From JAJPKK01 sp963702755 (GTDB taxonomy: Bacteria > Pseudomonadota > Alphaproteobacteria > Rhizobiales > Xanthobacteraceae), in contig CAVPDZ010000018.1 in NCBI GenBank assembly GCA_963702755.1, positions 186,001 through 250,000 on the forward strand: a DNA stretch of 64,000 bases, written 5' to 3'. The position numbers were made by a program, and so were the translations under genes. Below, in pieces: positions 49,348 through 57,858 of the stretch (positions are counted from its first letter, which is position 1; each line of letters opens with the position of its first letter). The notes under the pieces are model-generated. The model had not been told where the DNA came from. It did no database searches and saw only the letters and a list, made by a program, of their open reading frames with translations.

Positions 49348-50637
49348 ATGCCGGGACGGTGGCGAACCCGATCATCATCGGCACGCCGAATACCGGCTTC
49401 ATCTTGCAGCTCGGCGCCGACAAAAAGCTTTACCGTCACGCTCGAGTACGCCAACAATACCTATACGGGTGGCACCTCGCTTCTCGCCGGCACGCTGATC
49501 ATTGCCAGCGACGCGTCGCTGGGCGCCGCGCCGGGCAGCTACACGTACAATCAAGCGACGGTAAAGACCGACGTCCAGGCTGCGAACGGCATCGTTTTCA
49601 ACGGCCTTACCGAAGGCAATCCGACGCTGCAGATCGGCACCACCTCGGGCGGCGGAACCGCGACATTCTCTACCAGCCGGCCGATCGCAGTCGGCGGCGA
49701 AGTCGCGACCATCAATGTCAACGGCTATATCGTCACGCTGAACGGACCGCTGGTTTCGCTCGGCGTCGACGGTGACGGCATCGGCAATGCCACCGGCTTT
49801 TCCGATTTCACGATCGACGACAACTCTTCCAATCAAGGTGTCCTGATCCTTTCGACGCCCAGCCCCGATTTCTTCGGCAACTTGATCATCGGCAATACCA
49901 ACAAGCCGACCGTCCGCGTCACGAGCGACGCCGCGATCGGCAATACCACGGGTTCGGCGAACGAGATCGGTCAGGTCGAACTGAATGGCGGCACCTTGCA
50001 GACCGGCGCTTCGTTCACATCGCGTAGCGATCGAATTTTCCTGCGGGGCAAAAGCACGTTCGATACGATGGGCTACACGACTTCCTTCTCGGGCGCGCTG
50101 ACCGGACGTACGACCGAACATCTGACCATCACCAATTCGCAACCTCTCCGGCAGCGGCGCGGGCGCTGTGACCTTCGGCTCGTTCGCAGATCGACGGCGG
50201 CGTCTGAACTGACGGTCGGCAAAGGTTCGGTCAACTCGACGAACGGACATTCACCGCCGGCATCGAACAGACGCGCGACAAGCGATCAAGTCCTGTCGAG
50301 CGGCGGCGCTTGGCTCCAGCGGAGCAATGGTGTCGATCTCCGCGGGCGCCGGCAATGCGCCGACGCTCACCAACGGCATCGCGCGCCATGGATCGTCATC
50401 GACAGCGGCGACTTCGAGTACAATCCCTACGATTTCGCGACCTACGGCCCGGCGGCTTCACCGGCGTTCACCGGCTACGCGACGGACATCACTTCATCCA
50501 CGAGCACCAGCGTCGTTAAACAAGGCGCCAACGTTTCACTTTCCGGCAATGCCCAAGCCTATGCGCTGAACCTCCAGAAGGGATTCAACATCACCGTCGG
50601 GACGGGACACGTTCTGACACTGGGCGACGTCAAATGA
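49348..50637 (+). CDS. Beta-strand repeat segment (part of the ParB/Hint gene)
   Basis: Open frame carrying the first part of the repeat passenger: KSFTVTLEYANNTYTGGTSLLAGTLIIASDASLGAAPGSYTY, ATINVNGYIVTLNGPLVSLG, GVLILSTPSPDFFGNLIIGN and NALSG-like turns. The NTYTGGTSLLAGTLI and NTFSGGITIDAGTLEL units later in the locus are the consensus of autotransporter-associated beta strand (PATR) repeats, which build beta-helix adhesins. Frame changes inside 50130-50470 break the pattern locally. Confidence 0.7.
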   Translation: MPGRWRTRSSSARRIPASSCSSAPTKSFTVTLEYANNTYTGGTSLLAGTLIIASDASLGAAPGSYTYNQATVKTDVQAANGIVFNGLTEGNPTLQIGTTSGGGTATFSTSRPIAVGGEVATINVNGYIVTLNGPLVSLGVDGDGIGNATGFSDFTIDDNSSNQGVLILSTPSPDFFGNLIIGNTNKPTVRVTSDAAIGNTTGSANEIGQVELNGGTLQTGASFTSRSDRIFLRGKSTFDTMGYTTSFSGALTGRTTEHLTITNSQPLRQRRGRCDLRLVRRSTAASELTVGKGSVNSTNGHSPPASNRRATSDQVLSSGGAWLQRSNGVDLRGRRQCADAHQRHRAPWIVIDSGDFEYNPYDFATYGPAASPAFTGYATDITSSTSTSVVKQGANVSLSGNAQAYALNLQKGFNITVGTGHVLTLGDVK

Positions 50638-50639
50638 AG

Positions 50640-52100
50640 CCGGCCTGATCCTCAACGGCGGTTCGGGCTCCGGCCTGACCGGAGGGACGTTGGCCTTCGG
50701 AACCGCGGAGGCCTACATCACGATCAACGGCAGCAGCACGATCTCGTCGGCGATCACCGGGTCCGGCGGGCTGAACCTCGCCGGCACCGGGCACATTGAC
50801 GATAAGCGCTGTCAGCAGCGAATCGCGGGCTCGATAACCGTCAACTCCGGCACGCTGACCTTGTCGGCGGTGAACGTCTTTATCAGCCGACGCGCAAGGC
50901 CTGCTGACTGCAAGACACGAAGAACCTCGCGACCGCCAACCTCGCCATCAATGCCAATAATCAAATCACGGCGCTCAACAGCGACGGCAACAACAGTTCG
51001 ATCACGATAGCTACCGGCGATACCCTGACCATCGGCGACACGACCAACAATCTCAGCTCGACACTCAGCTCCACGATCACGGAAAGCGGTGCAGCGACTG
51101 CCGGCGCGCTAACCTTCGATGGCTCTGGCCTGTTCGATCTCAGCGGCGGCAAGATCGCGCTGGTCGCCGGGCAGCACCATTGTCGTCAACAACAGCGCCC
51201 AGCTTCGCGTGGCGGCCAGCGAGTTCAACGCCAGCACATACGGAATCGTTCTTAACGGCACGAGCCAGCTGCAATTCGCGCAAAGCGGCGGCGGCCAATT
51301 CGCCAATGCGATTTCCGGCACCGGCGAACTGCATCTGATCGGCGGCACGCTGCAACTCACCGGCACGAACAACACTTATTCCGGCGGCACGGTAGTGGAG
51401 ACGGGCTCGACGCTGGACATCACCACCGCCAACCTGCCGACCGGTCAACGAGAATATCACCGATGCCGGCGGCTTGATCGTTTTCGATCAAAATCAACAG
51501 GCGCTGATGTGAGCGGTACTTTTACGGCGTCATCAGCGATGGCCAGGAAATGGGCACCGGGCCGACGCTGTCTGGCTCATTGGACATTGACGACAGCGCC
51601 AACACTAACGCCAGTGGTGCCAACGTCACCTTGCCAGCGTCCAGACGTATACTGGCGCGACGTATGTCGAAGCCGGCACACTGACGCTTGGCGTCGCCAA
51701 TGCGATCGCGGATTCGAGCGGCATCACGCTCGGCCGCGTCGGTGGCGCCGTGGACGGACAGACGGCCGGACTCGTGCTTGGCGCCGACAATCAACTGACG
51801 TCGTTGTCGGATGACGCGTCGAACACCACGTCGGTGGTTCTCAACGGGCATGTGCTGACGATTTCGCCAACGTCGACAAGCGCTCCTCCTTCGGCGGCAC
51901 GATCAGCGACGGTACGGGCGGCAAGGGAAGCGTGGTCGTTGACGGCGCAGGAACCGTCACGCTCAGCGGCCACAACACCTTCAGCGGTGGCATCACGATC
52001 GACGCCGGCACGCTGGAGCTCGGCAATGCCAATGCCGCCGGTACGGGCGCGATCACCTTTGCCAATGATCCGACGCTGGAGATCGACGGCACGATCAATG
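50640..52100 (+). other. Further PATR repeats in shifting frames
   Basis: Reading across frames gives LILNGGSGSGLTGGTLAFGTA, TVNSGTLTLSAVN, NLSSTLSSTITESGAATAGALTF, STIVVNNSAQLRVAASEFN, NTYSGGTVVETGSTLDI, TYTGATYVEAGTLTLG, LTSLSDDASNTTSVVLNGHVLTI and HNTFSGGITIDAGTLELGNANAAG. The N-T-Y/F-S/T-G-G-T ... G-T-L pattern recurs at least four times. This is passenger-type beta-helix sequence; it has more frameshifts per kilobase than anything else in the window except the helicase. Confidence 0.6.
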
Positions 52101-52106
52101 CCGACG

Positions 52107-53234
52107 AACACCATCGACGGCTTCATCTCGGGCGACGCCATCGATCTGACGTCGATCGCCAACGTGGCCGGCAGCCATGCCGACATGAATTATTCGACCA
52201 ACGTTCTGACGATCACCGAAGGCAGCAATACCTACACGTTGAACTTCAATCCCGCCGAAAGCTTCGCCGGCGATTATTTCCATCTGGCGGCCGACGCTGC
52301 CGGTACAGGGACCGAGATTACTGAAAACGCGACGCCGTGCTATTGCCGGGGCACGCTCATCCGGACCGATCGCGGCGATGTGCCGGTCGAAGACCTGGCG
52401 ATCGGTGATGCGGTCACGACAGCGTCGGGCAAGCTGCGGCCGATCAAATGGATCGGCCGGCGCAGCTACGGCGGCCGCTTCGTCATGGGGCGCAAAGACA
52501 TCCTGCCGATTTGCATCAAGGCGGGTGCGCTGGATGACAATGTGCCCTGCCGCGACCTGTGGATCTCGCCGCACCACGCGATGTATCTCGAAGGCGTGTT
52601 GATCGAGGCGCGCGACCTCGTCAACGGCGCGTCCATCGTCCAGGCGGAAAGGATCGAGAAGGTGGAGTACTTCCACCTCGAGCTTGAAGAGCATGACGTG
52701 ATCATCGCGGAAGGCGCGCTGTCGGAAAGTTTCGTCGACGACGACAGCCGTTCCATGTTCCATAATGCGCCCGAGTACCGGATGCTTTATCCCGATAGCC
52801 CGGCGCCGCTTGCCCGCTATTGCGCCCCGCGCTGCGGCGACGGTCACGCGGTCGAAGCGGCGCGGCGGCACATCGCCGCTCGCGCGGGGCTCAATTCGCC
52901 GGAGCGCGAAACCCAAATCGGTGCGCTGCGCGGCCATGTGGACGTTGTGCGACCGGATCGCATCGCCGGTTGGGCGCAGAACACGGACCATCCCGACGCT
53001 CCCGTCTGTCTCGACATCTATGTTGATGGCCGCTTGATCGGGCAGACCCTTGCCAACTGCTACCGTGCCGATCTGGAGCGTGCGGGGATTGGCGGTCGTC
53101 ACGGCTTCGCGTTCGCGCCTCCGGCAGGGGTCGCCTTCGCGGCCGCCACGATCGAAGTGCGCCGCTCGCTCGACGGCGCGGCGCTTCGAGCGACGACAGG
53201 GGCACAAGGTGCGCCGGTGCGGCTGGCCGGCTAG
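52107..53234 (+). CDS. Hint domain and C-terminal beta-rich domain of the giant gene
   Basis: Within the frame open from 51750, homology starts near 52107 (TIDGFISGDAIDLTSIANVAG). The Hint domain begins at the nucleophile-type Cys in PCYCRGTLIRTDRGDVPVEDLAIGDAV (first Cys codon at 52338), continues RPIKWIGRRSYGG, CRDLWISPHHAMYLEGVLIEARDLVNG and ends EYFHLELEEHDVIIAEGALSESF. Hint domains cleave or splice the polypeptide. Then come about 100 residues (RGHVDVVRPDRIAGWAQN, LDIYVDGRLIGQTLANCYRADLERAGIGGRHGFAF), a beta domain seen in secreted sugar-related proteins. The stop at 53234 is intact. Confidence 0.85.
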   Translation, partial: NTIDGFISGDAIDLTSIANVAGSHADMNYSTNVLTITEGSNTYTLNFNPAESFAGDYFHLAADAAGTGTEITENATPCYCRGTLIRTDRGDVPVEDLAIGDAVTTASGKLRPIKWIGRRSYGGRFVMGRKDILPICIKAGALDDNVPCRDLWISPHHAMYLEGVLIEARDLVNGASIVQAERIEKVEYFHLELEEHDVIIAEGALSESFVDDDSRSMFHNAPEYRMLYPDSPAPLARYCAPRCGDGHAVEAARRHIAARAGLNSPERETQIGALRGHVDVVRPDRIAGWAQNTDHPDAPVCLDIYVDGRLIGQTLANCYRADLERAGIGGRHGFAFAPPAGVAFAAATIEVRRSLDGAALRATTGAQGAPVRLAG

Positions 53235-53398
53235 CATCGGCGATAGTCGCAAGGCGGTCGAATACACGGGAAGTTCCCAACACCTCTCGCGCTCGCGAGT
53301 TGCGACTTCGAGATGCCAGCGTTGTCGCATGTCGCGGCGAGACGGTTGACCCGGTCGGATCGAGCCCGCTAGATCGGGTTGGTCGACGAGGGTCAAAC

Positions 53399-53968
53399 AT
53401 GAAAACATTCTCCGCCGCCATTCTGATCGTTCTCGCAACGAATGCTTCGGCGTTCGCCGAAGCGCCGAAGCCGATCATCGATAACGAGCGCGTCACGGTG
53501 TGGGACACGACGGCGCCTCTGCCGCCGGCGGAGCACGACTTCGTCGCCGTTTCTCTCTCCAAGAAGGGGACCGCTGTGCTCGGCCACAAGGGCGATACGC
53601 CCGGTGAAGCCGGAGCGCGCACGGTCGTCATCGCCCTGAAGGATCATCCGGCGGCCTCGTACGCCAACAATTCTGGTTACCCCAACGCCTTCCCGCGTCC
53701 GCGCGTCACCAAGCTCTTCGAGGACAGTCGCGTCATCGTGTGGAGCTATCGCTGGAATCTCGGCGAGCCGACGCCGATGCACTTTCACGACAAGGATGTC
53801 GTGGTCGTCTACGAAGACGATACCGCGCTGCAATCGACGACACCGGACGGCAAAAACACGCTCAACGAATACAAGTTCGGCGACGTCCGTTTCAATCGCG
53901 GCAACCGCGCGCATACGGAACTTCTCATCAGAGACGCCGGCAGCGCGGTCATGACCGAACTGAAATAG
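53399..53968 (+). CDS. Small secreted cupin-like protein of unknown function
   Basis: A 189-residue exported protein: signal peptide TFSAAILIVLATNASAFAEA. The mature part, with NERVTVWDTTAPLP, FVAVSLSKKGTAVLGHKGD, SRVIVWSYRWNLGEPTPMHFHDKDVVVVYEDD and GDVRFNRGNRAHTELL, looks like two cupin-like halves; the second carries a PMHFHDKD metal-type histidine motif. The first half lacks it. The ATG at 53399 is the natural start. No operon partner. Confidence 0.72.
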   Translation: MKTFSAAILIVLATNASAFAEAPKPIIDNERVTVWDTTAPLPPAEHDFVAVSLSKKGTAVLGHKGDTPGEAGARTVVIALKDHPAASYANNSGYPNAFPRPRVTKLFEDSRVIVWSYRWNLGEPTPMHFHDKDVVVVYEDDTALQSTTPDGKNTLNEYKFGDVRFNRGNRAHTELLIRDAGSAVMTELK

Positions 53969-54048
53969 CTGGTCGCCGCCCGAAAAGCGCAGCTCAATCG
54001 CTCCGCGCGCTGCCGCGCGCTACAACGAAAAGCTTTGCGGAGATCGTG

Positions 54049-54708
54049 ATGTCCGAATTTGTCGTCTACAGCGTTCCCGGCAGCCCGTACGGGCGATCGG
54101 TGCTGGCGACCCTTCTGGAAAAAGGCGCAAGCTTTCGGCTGGCGCCGGTTGCGCCCGGCACGGCGCGCAGCGAACCGCATATTTCCCGCCATCCCTTCGG
54201 GCGGGTGCCGGTGCTCGAACACGACGACTTCATGCTCTACGAGACGCAGGCGATCCTGCGCTATCTCGATCGCGTCCTGCCGCGTCCCGCCTTGACGCCA
54301 GCCGATCCCAGGGCCGCCGCGCGGATGGATCAGGTGATGAACATCTGCGATTGGTACATTTTCCAAGGCGTCGGCAACGTGATCGCGTTCCATCGTATCG
54401 TCGGGCCGCGGTTGATGGGATTGCAGCCGGACGAGACGGCCATCGCCCAGGCCATGCCGAAGGCGCACGTCGTCTTCAACGAGCTCTCGCGCCTGCTCGG
54501 CCACAAGCCTTACTTCGCCGCGGATGAGGTGACGCTCGCCGATCTCCTGGTTGCGCCGCAGCTCGACTTCCTCGCTGCAACGCCGGAATGGACGCTGTTG
54601 ACGGCGGACAATGCGAACCTCGTGTCCTGGCTTGATCGCATGACCGCGCGCCCGAGCTTCGCCGCGACCACCTGGGAACGGGTAGCCGAACTGGCGAAGG
54701 CTGCCTAA
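54049..54708 (+). CDS. Glutathione S-transferase family protein
   Basis: A 219-residue soluble GST. The thioredoxin-like N-terminal domain has SVPGSPYGRSVLATLLEKGA, HPFGRVPVLEHDDFMLYETQAILRYLDR (cis-Pro and the ES/ET glutathione-binding pair) and the helical C-terminal domain includes PYFAADEVTLADLLVAPQLDFL (N-capping box and hydrophobic staple). The frame is open upstream, but the ATG at 54049 with GGAGAT before it fits the family. A glutathione-dependent detoxifying role is likely; gshA lies 5 kb away. Confidence 0.9.
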   Translation: MSEFVVYSVPGSPYGRSVLATLLEKGASFRLAPVAPGTARSEPHISRHPFGRVPVLEHDDFMLYETQAILRYLDRVLPRPALTPADPRAAARMDQVMNICDWYIFQGVGNVIAFHRIVGPRLMGLQPDETAIAQAMPKAHVVFNELSRLLGHKPYFAADEVTLADLLVAPQLDFLAATPEWTLLTADNANLVSWLDRMTARPSFAATTWERVAELAKAA

Positions 54709-54728
54709 TCGGCCGAGCTACGTCCGGA

Positions 54729-55724
54729 TCACGGCCGGGCCGGCGCGGGCTCCGGGCTATCCACATAAGGACGGAACGTCGTCTTCTCGGTGCCGCAGTC
54801 AGGGCAGCGCCAGCCCGACGGAATGTCGGCGAACGCGGTGCCTGCCGGGATGCTCTGCTGCGGCAGCCCTTGGGCTTCCTCGTAGATGAAGTAGCAGCCG
54901 CGGCACATGAACCGTCGATGGCCGTTCGCCGCGGGGCGCGCTGCGATCGGCACCTGCATGCCGCCGTCGATGCGCGGCACTTCGACGGCATCGCCCGCCT
55001 CGACGGTTCCGGATTCGCGTGTCGACAGATAGACGCCGAGATCCTTGTGGCCGAAGGCGGCGCGCAGCGAGCCCGGGATGTCGAGATCGCGACGGCCGGT
55101 GTCGGGATTGACGTTGGTGGCGCCGCAGCGGCCATTGCGCCGCTCGACCCGGAAGGTCGCGCCGCCGATGCGCAGATCGGCGCCGATCCAGTCGAACTCC
55201 TCCCACGGCTTGGCGCCGTCGATGTAGAAATTGGCGCGGAAGCGCAGCGGGTTGATGTCGTAGCCCCACTGCTCGCCGAGGCTCTTCACCGTGGCGAGAT
55301 TGATGAGCGACAGCACGTTGTCGGGCTTGTCCATGAAGTGCCCGCCCCGCGCCCGCACCAGGCGGGGCGCCGAGCGGAGCGTCGGCACGAGGCGATGAAA
55401 ATACTCCTCGATATTGGCGCAGTCGCCTTCGTCGTCGAGATTGGCGATCAGGATCTGCCGATTGCCCTGCATGATGGTGAACTGCATGGTGTCGACATCG
55501 AGATGAGTCTTCACCTGCGCCAGGGCGTCGTCGAGCATCAGCATGACGAACATGCCCTTCTTCGCCCATTTCGGCGCCTGGATGTCGATCGGCGTGTTGG
55601 GCCGGGCGAGCGCAAAGACGCGGTCGGACGGAAATGGCTTTCCCGCGGTCAGAAAGACACGCGGGACCGGCTGCGGGCTCAGGCCCTTGATCGGATAGCG
55701 ATAGATGCTCGTGAGCACTGGCAT
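54729..55724 (-). CDS. MOSC-domain protein fused to rubredoxin
   Basis: A 331-residue protein with three parts: an N-terminal MOSC beta-barrel (LTSIYRYPIKGLSPQPVPRVFLTAGKPFPSDRVFAL), a MOSC domain (NPLRFRANFYIDGAKPWEEFDWIGADLRIGGATFRVERRNGRCGATNVNPDTG, with the conserved Cys) and a C-terminal rubredoxin-like iron site (FMCRGCYFIYEEAQG ... GWRCPDCGTEKTTF, four cysteines in two CxxC pairs). MOSC proteins handle sulfur or molybdenum-cofactor ligands and the fused iron centre suggests electron transfer. The ATG at 55724 is chosen by homology and an AGGGCA site. Confidence 0.9.
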   Translation of the reverse strand: MPVLTSIYRYPIKGLSPQPVPRVFLTAGKPFPSDRVFALARPNTPIDIQAPKWAKKGMFVMLMLDDALAQVKTHLDVDTMQFTIMQGNRQILIANLDDEGDCANIEEYFHRLVPTLRSAPRLVRARGGHFMDKPDNVLSLINLATVKSLGEQWGYDINPLRFRANFYIDGAKPWEEFDWIGADLRIGGATFRVERRNGRCGATNVNPDTGRRDLDIPGSLRAAFGHKDLGVYLSTRESGTVEAGDAVEVPRIDGGMQVPIAARPAANGHRRFMCRGCYFIYEEAQGLPQQSIPAGTAFADIPSGWRCPDCGTEKTTFRPYVDSPEPAPARP

Positions 55725-55824
55725 GTCGGTGCTGCCCTGCGGGCTCGGATACTTCCGCGACATTGCCCGAGGTTGCACGCGGCCCTGTAGAGCCGGTGGC
55801 TGACGATTGTTGGGAGCCAGATTT

Positions 55825-57393
55825 TCAGCCGTTTCGCGCGGCGAGCTGGCGGGCGGAGCGAACGAACTTCGCAGCGCAGATGACGGCGCGCGTGGCGAGG
55901 CCGCGCGGCGCGGCATCGCCTCCTCGATCGCCTTCGCCAGCCGCGAGATGCCTTCTTCGATCTGCTTCGGCGTCAGCGACGCATAGCCGAGGACCAATCC
56001 GCGGCGCGACAGCACCGTGTCGCGCAAATCCTGCGCGCCAGCGTTCGCAAGGGCATAAACGCCGACCCGCACCCGGCGCGCTAGCGCTTCGACCGTCGCC
56101 GCGTCGGGAAAGTCCGGCGGCAGCAGCCAGAACGCGTGCAGCCCGCCATCCTCGCCGCTTACGTCGACGAGGCCGAAATAGCGATGCAGCATCGCCAGCA
56201 GACTGTCGCGGCGCTCGCGATATTGCGGCCGGATTCGCGACAGGTGCGCGGCGTAACTGCCGCTGCGCATCATCTCGGCGAACACGGCCTGGTCGAGCCA
56301 GGGATTGCCATTATCGAGAAGCAGTTTTCGCAGTGCGCGCGGCCTCCGCGATCGGTGCCGGCACGACCATGTAGCCGAGCCGCAGCCCGGCACCGAGCGA
56401 TTTTGAGAACGTGCCGAGATAGATCGTGCAGTCGGGCGCCATCGCCGCGATGGCGGGCAATGGCGAGCCCTCGTAGCGGAAATCGCAATCGTAGTCGTCC
56501 TCGACAATGTAGCAGCCGTGCCGTCGCGCCCATGCGATGAGGCGCGTGCGGCGCGACGCGGCAAGGGTGCGCCCCGTCGGGTATTGGTGCGACGGCGTCA
56601 CATAGATGAGCGCGGCATCGCGCGACGGCAGCTCCGCGGAAACGAGCCCGTGATTGTCGACCGGAACGCCGGTGACGTCGGCGCCCGACGCCATGAACTC
56701 GGCGACGGCGCCCTGATAGCCGGGACTTTCCACGACCGCGGCCTTGCCGGGCGACAGAAACAGCCGACCCGCGACAGCAATGCCTTGCTGGATGCCGCTG
56801 ACGATGATGATGCGGCTTGCTTCGGCGACGATCCCGCGCGTCACCGCGAGATGGCTCGCGATGGCACTCCGCAGCGTGATCAAACCCGACGGGTCGCCGT
56901 ACTGCGTCAGTCCCACCGCGCCGCCGTGGGACAGGCAGTTCTGCATCAATCGCCGCCACGTTTTGATGGGAAACAGTCCGGCATTGGGACGGCCGGGAAA
57001 AAAATCGAACGACAGTCGGCTGCGATTGCGATTGACGAGGTCCGGGCAGCGCGGCTGCGCCGCCGGCAACGGCATTTCCACGCTGTCATTGCCGGAATCG
57101 TGATGGAGCCCAGGTGCTGCGTCGAGCGGCAGCACGACGCCGTCCGGCAGCGTCGCCGCAACCGCGACGCATGAGGCCGGGCGTGCCTCGACGTAGCCTT
57201 CGGTGCACAGCTCTTCGTAGGCGCGCACGACGGTGTTGCGCGAAATGCCAAGCTGCTCGGCCAGTCGACGCGATGACGGCAGTTTCATGCCGCGCGCAAT
57301 GCGCCCCCGCTTGATCGCGTCGCGCAATTGCGCGACGAGCTGAGAGGTCAGCGATTGCTCCGCGGTCTGGTCGAGAATTAGCGGTATTTGCAT
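55825..57393 (-). CDS. MocR/PdxR-type GntR-aminotransferase regulator, frameshifted
   Basis: GntR winged helix (LVAQLRDAIKRGRIARGMKLPSSRRLAEQLGISRNTVVRAYEELCTEGYVEAR) fused to a class I aminotransferase domain (TQYGDPSGLITLRSAIASHLA, IIIVSGIQQGIAVAGRLFLSPG, VEDDYDCDFRYEGSPLPAI and the PLP-lysine motif GTFSKSLGAGLRLGY). At about 56330 two bases of a GC run are missing, so ALRKLLLDNGNPWLDQAVFAEM continues in another frame. The C-terminus is unclear: the continued frame runs without a stop into the MOSC gene; a TGA at 55825 in a third frame is the likeliest end. Probably controls its neighbour genes through PLP or an amine signal. Confidence 0.8.
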
Positions 57394-57858
57394 TTACGTC
57401 GTGCCATCGCGGCGGGCGTGAACGAGCTATCCCAAGTGAAGCAAGCCGCGCGCCGTCGCCCGGCCGTTCCCCCGCTAAAATCAGGCGCCGTTCTTCAAGC
57501 CATTGAAACAATGAAGCAATTATCGTTCGCCTCGAAACTGGACCGCGATCCGCGGCGAAAACTGGCTCCTTCGAAATGGAAGCACCTGGACTCATCGCGC
57601 CCGTCCACCGCTGCCGCTGCTTAGAGTTGATGCAGCGCTTCCCGCCGAAGCCCCCAACCGGTTCAACTTCTAGGCAGCGGAGCGCGCCCGGTCCCTAAAT
57701 CGCGCCGCATTCGCTGGAGCCTCGCTATTTTTTCGCTGCGGCTCTCGGCTGGCCAGGGATTGCCGGGCAGGCTGTGCGCGATCGCGGGCATCGTAGCGCG
57801 ACACCGCCGGAGCCCCGGGCGACGCATCCGCACCGCGACCGCAACATGAGGACAGCAC
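57394..57858. other. Intergenic region with possible MocR operator
   Basis: About 465 bases between divergent mocR and urtA genes. AAACTGG occurs at 57535 and again at 57559 in direct orientation, 24 bases apart, followed by a third CCTGGA near 57585. Spaced CTGG direct repeats are typical of MocR/PdxR operators, so this could serve both genes. No coding frame was recognised. Confidence 0.4.

Larger units (their letters stand above)
48460..53234 (+). pseudogene. Giant ParB-like / beta-strand repeat / Hint-domain protein, many frameshifts
   Basis: Collinear coding over 4.8 kb (about 1590 codons if repaired). Order: ParB/Srx-like nuclease-type domain (48460-49250), autotransporter-type beta-strand repeats (about 49260-52100), Hint domain (52338-52860), and a C-terminal beta-rich domain (52900-53234). 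The frame changes at about 49246, 49290, 49428, 50130-50180, 50290-50400, 50440-50470, 50637, 50800-50900, 51160-51175, 51445, 51520-51650, 51850-51880 and 52100. Every segment stays homologous to the expected next part, so one gene is the best reading. ATG 48460 has GGAGGG seven bases upstream. Segments are annotated separately below. Confidence 0.75.

Noticed and set aside
52095..53438. Reverse-strand open frame of 447 residues opposite the Hint domain
   Set aside because: Arg-rich shadow; the forward frame has clear Hint motifs.
55224..55790. Forward frame over the MOSC gene
   Set aside because: Shadow; the reverse strand has complete MOSC and rubredoxin motifs.
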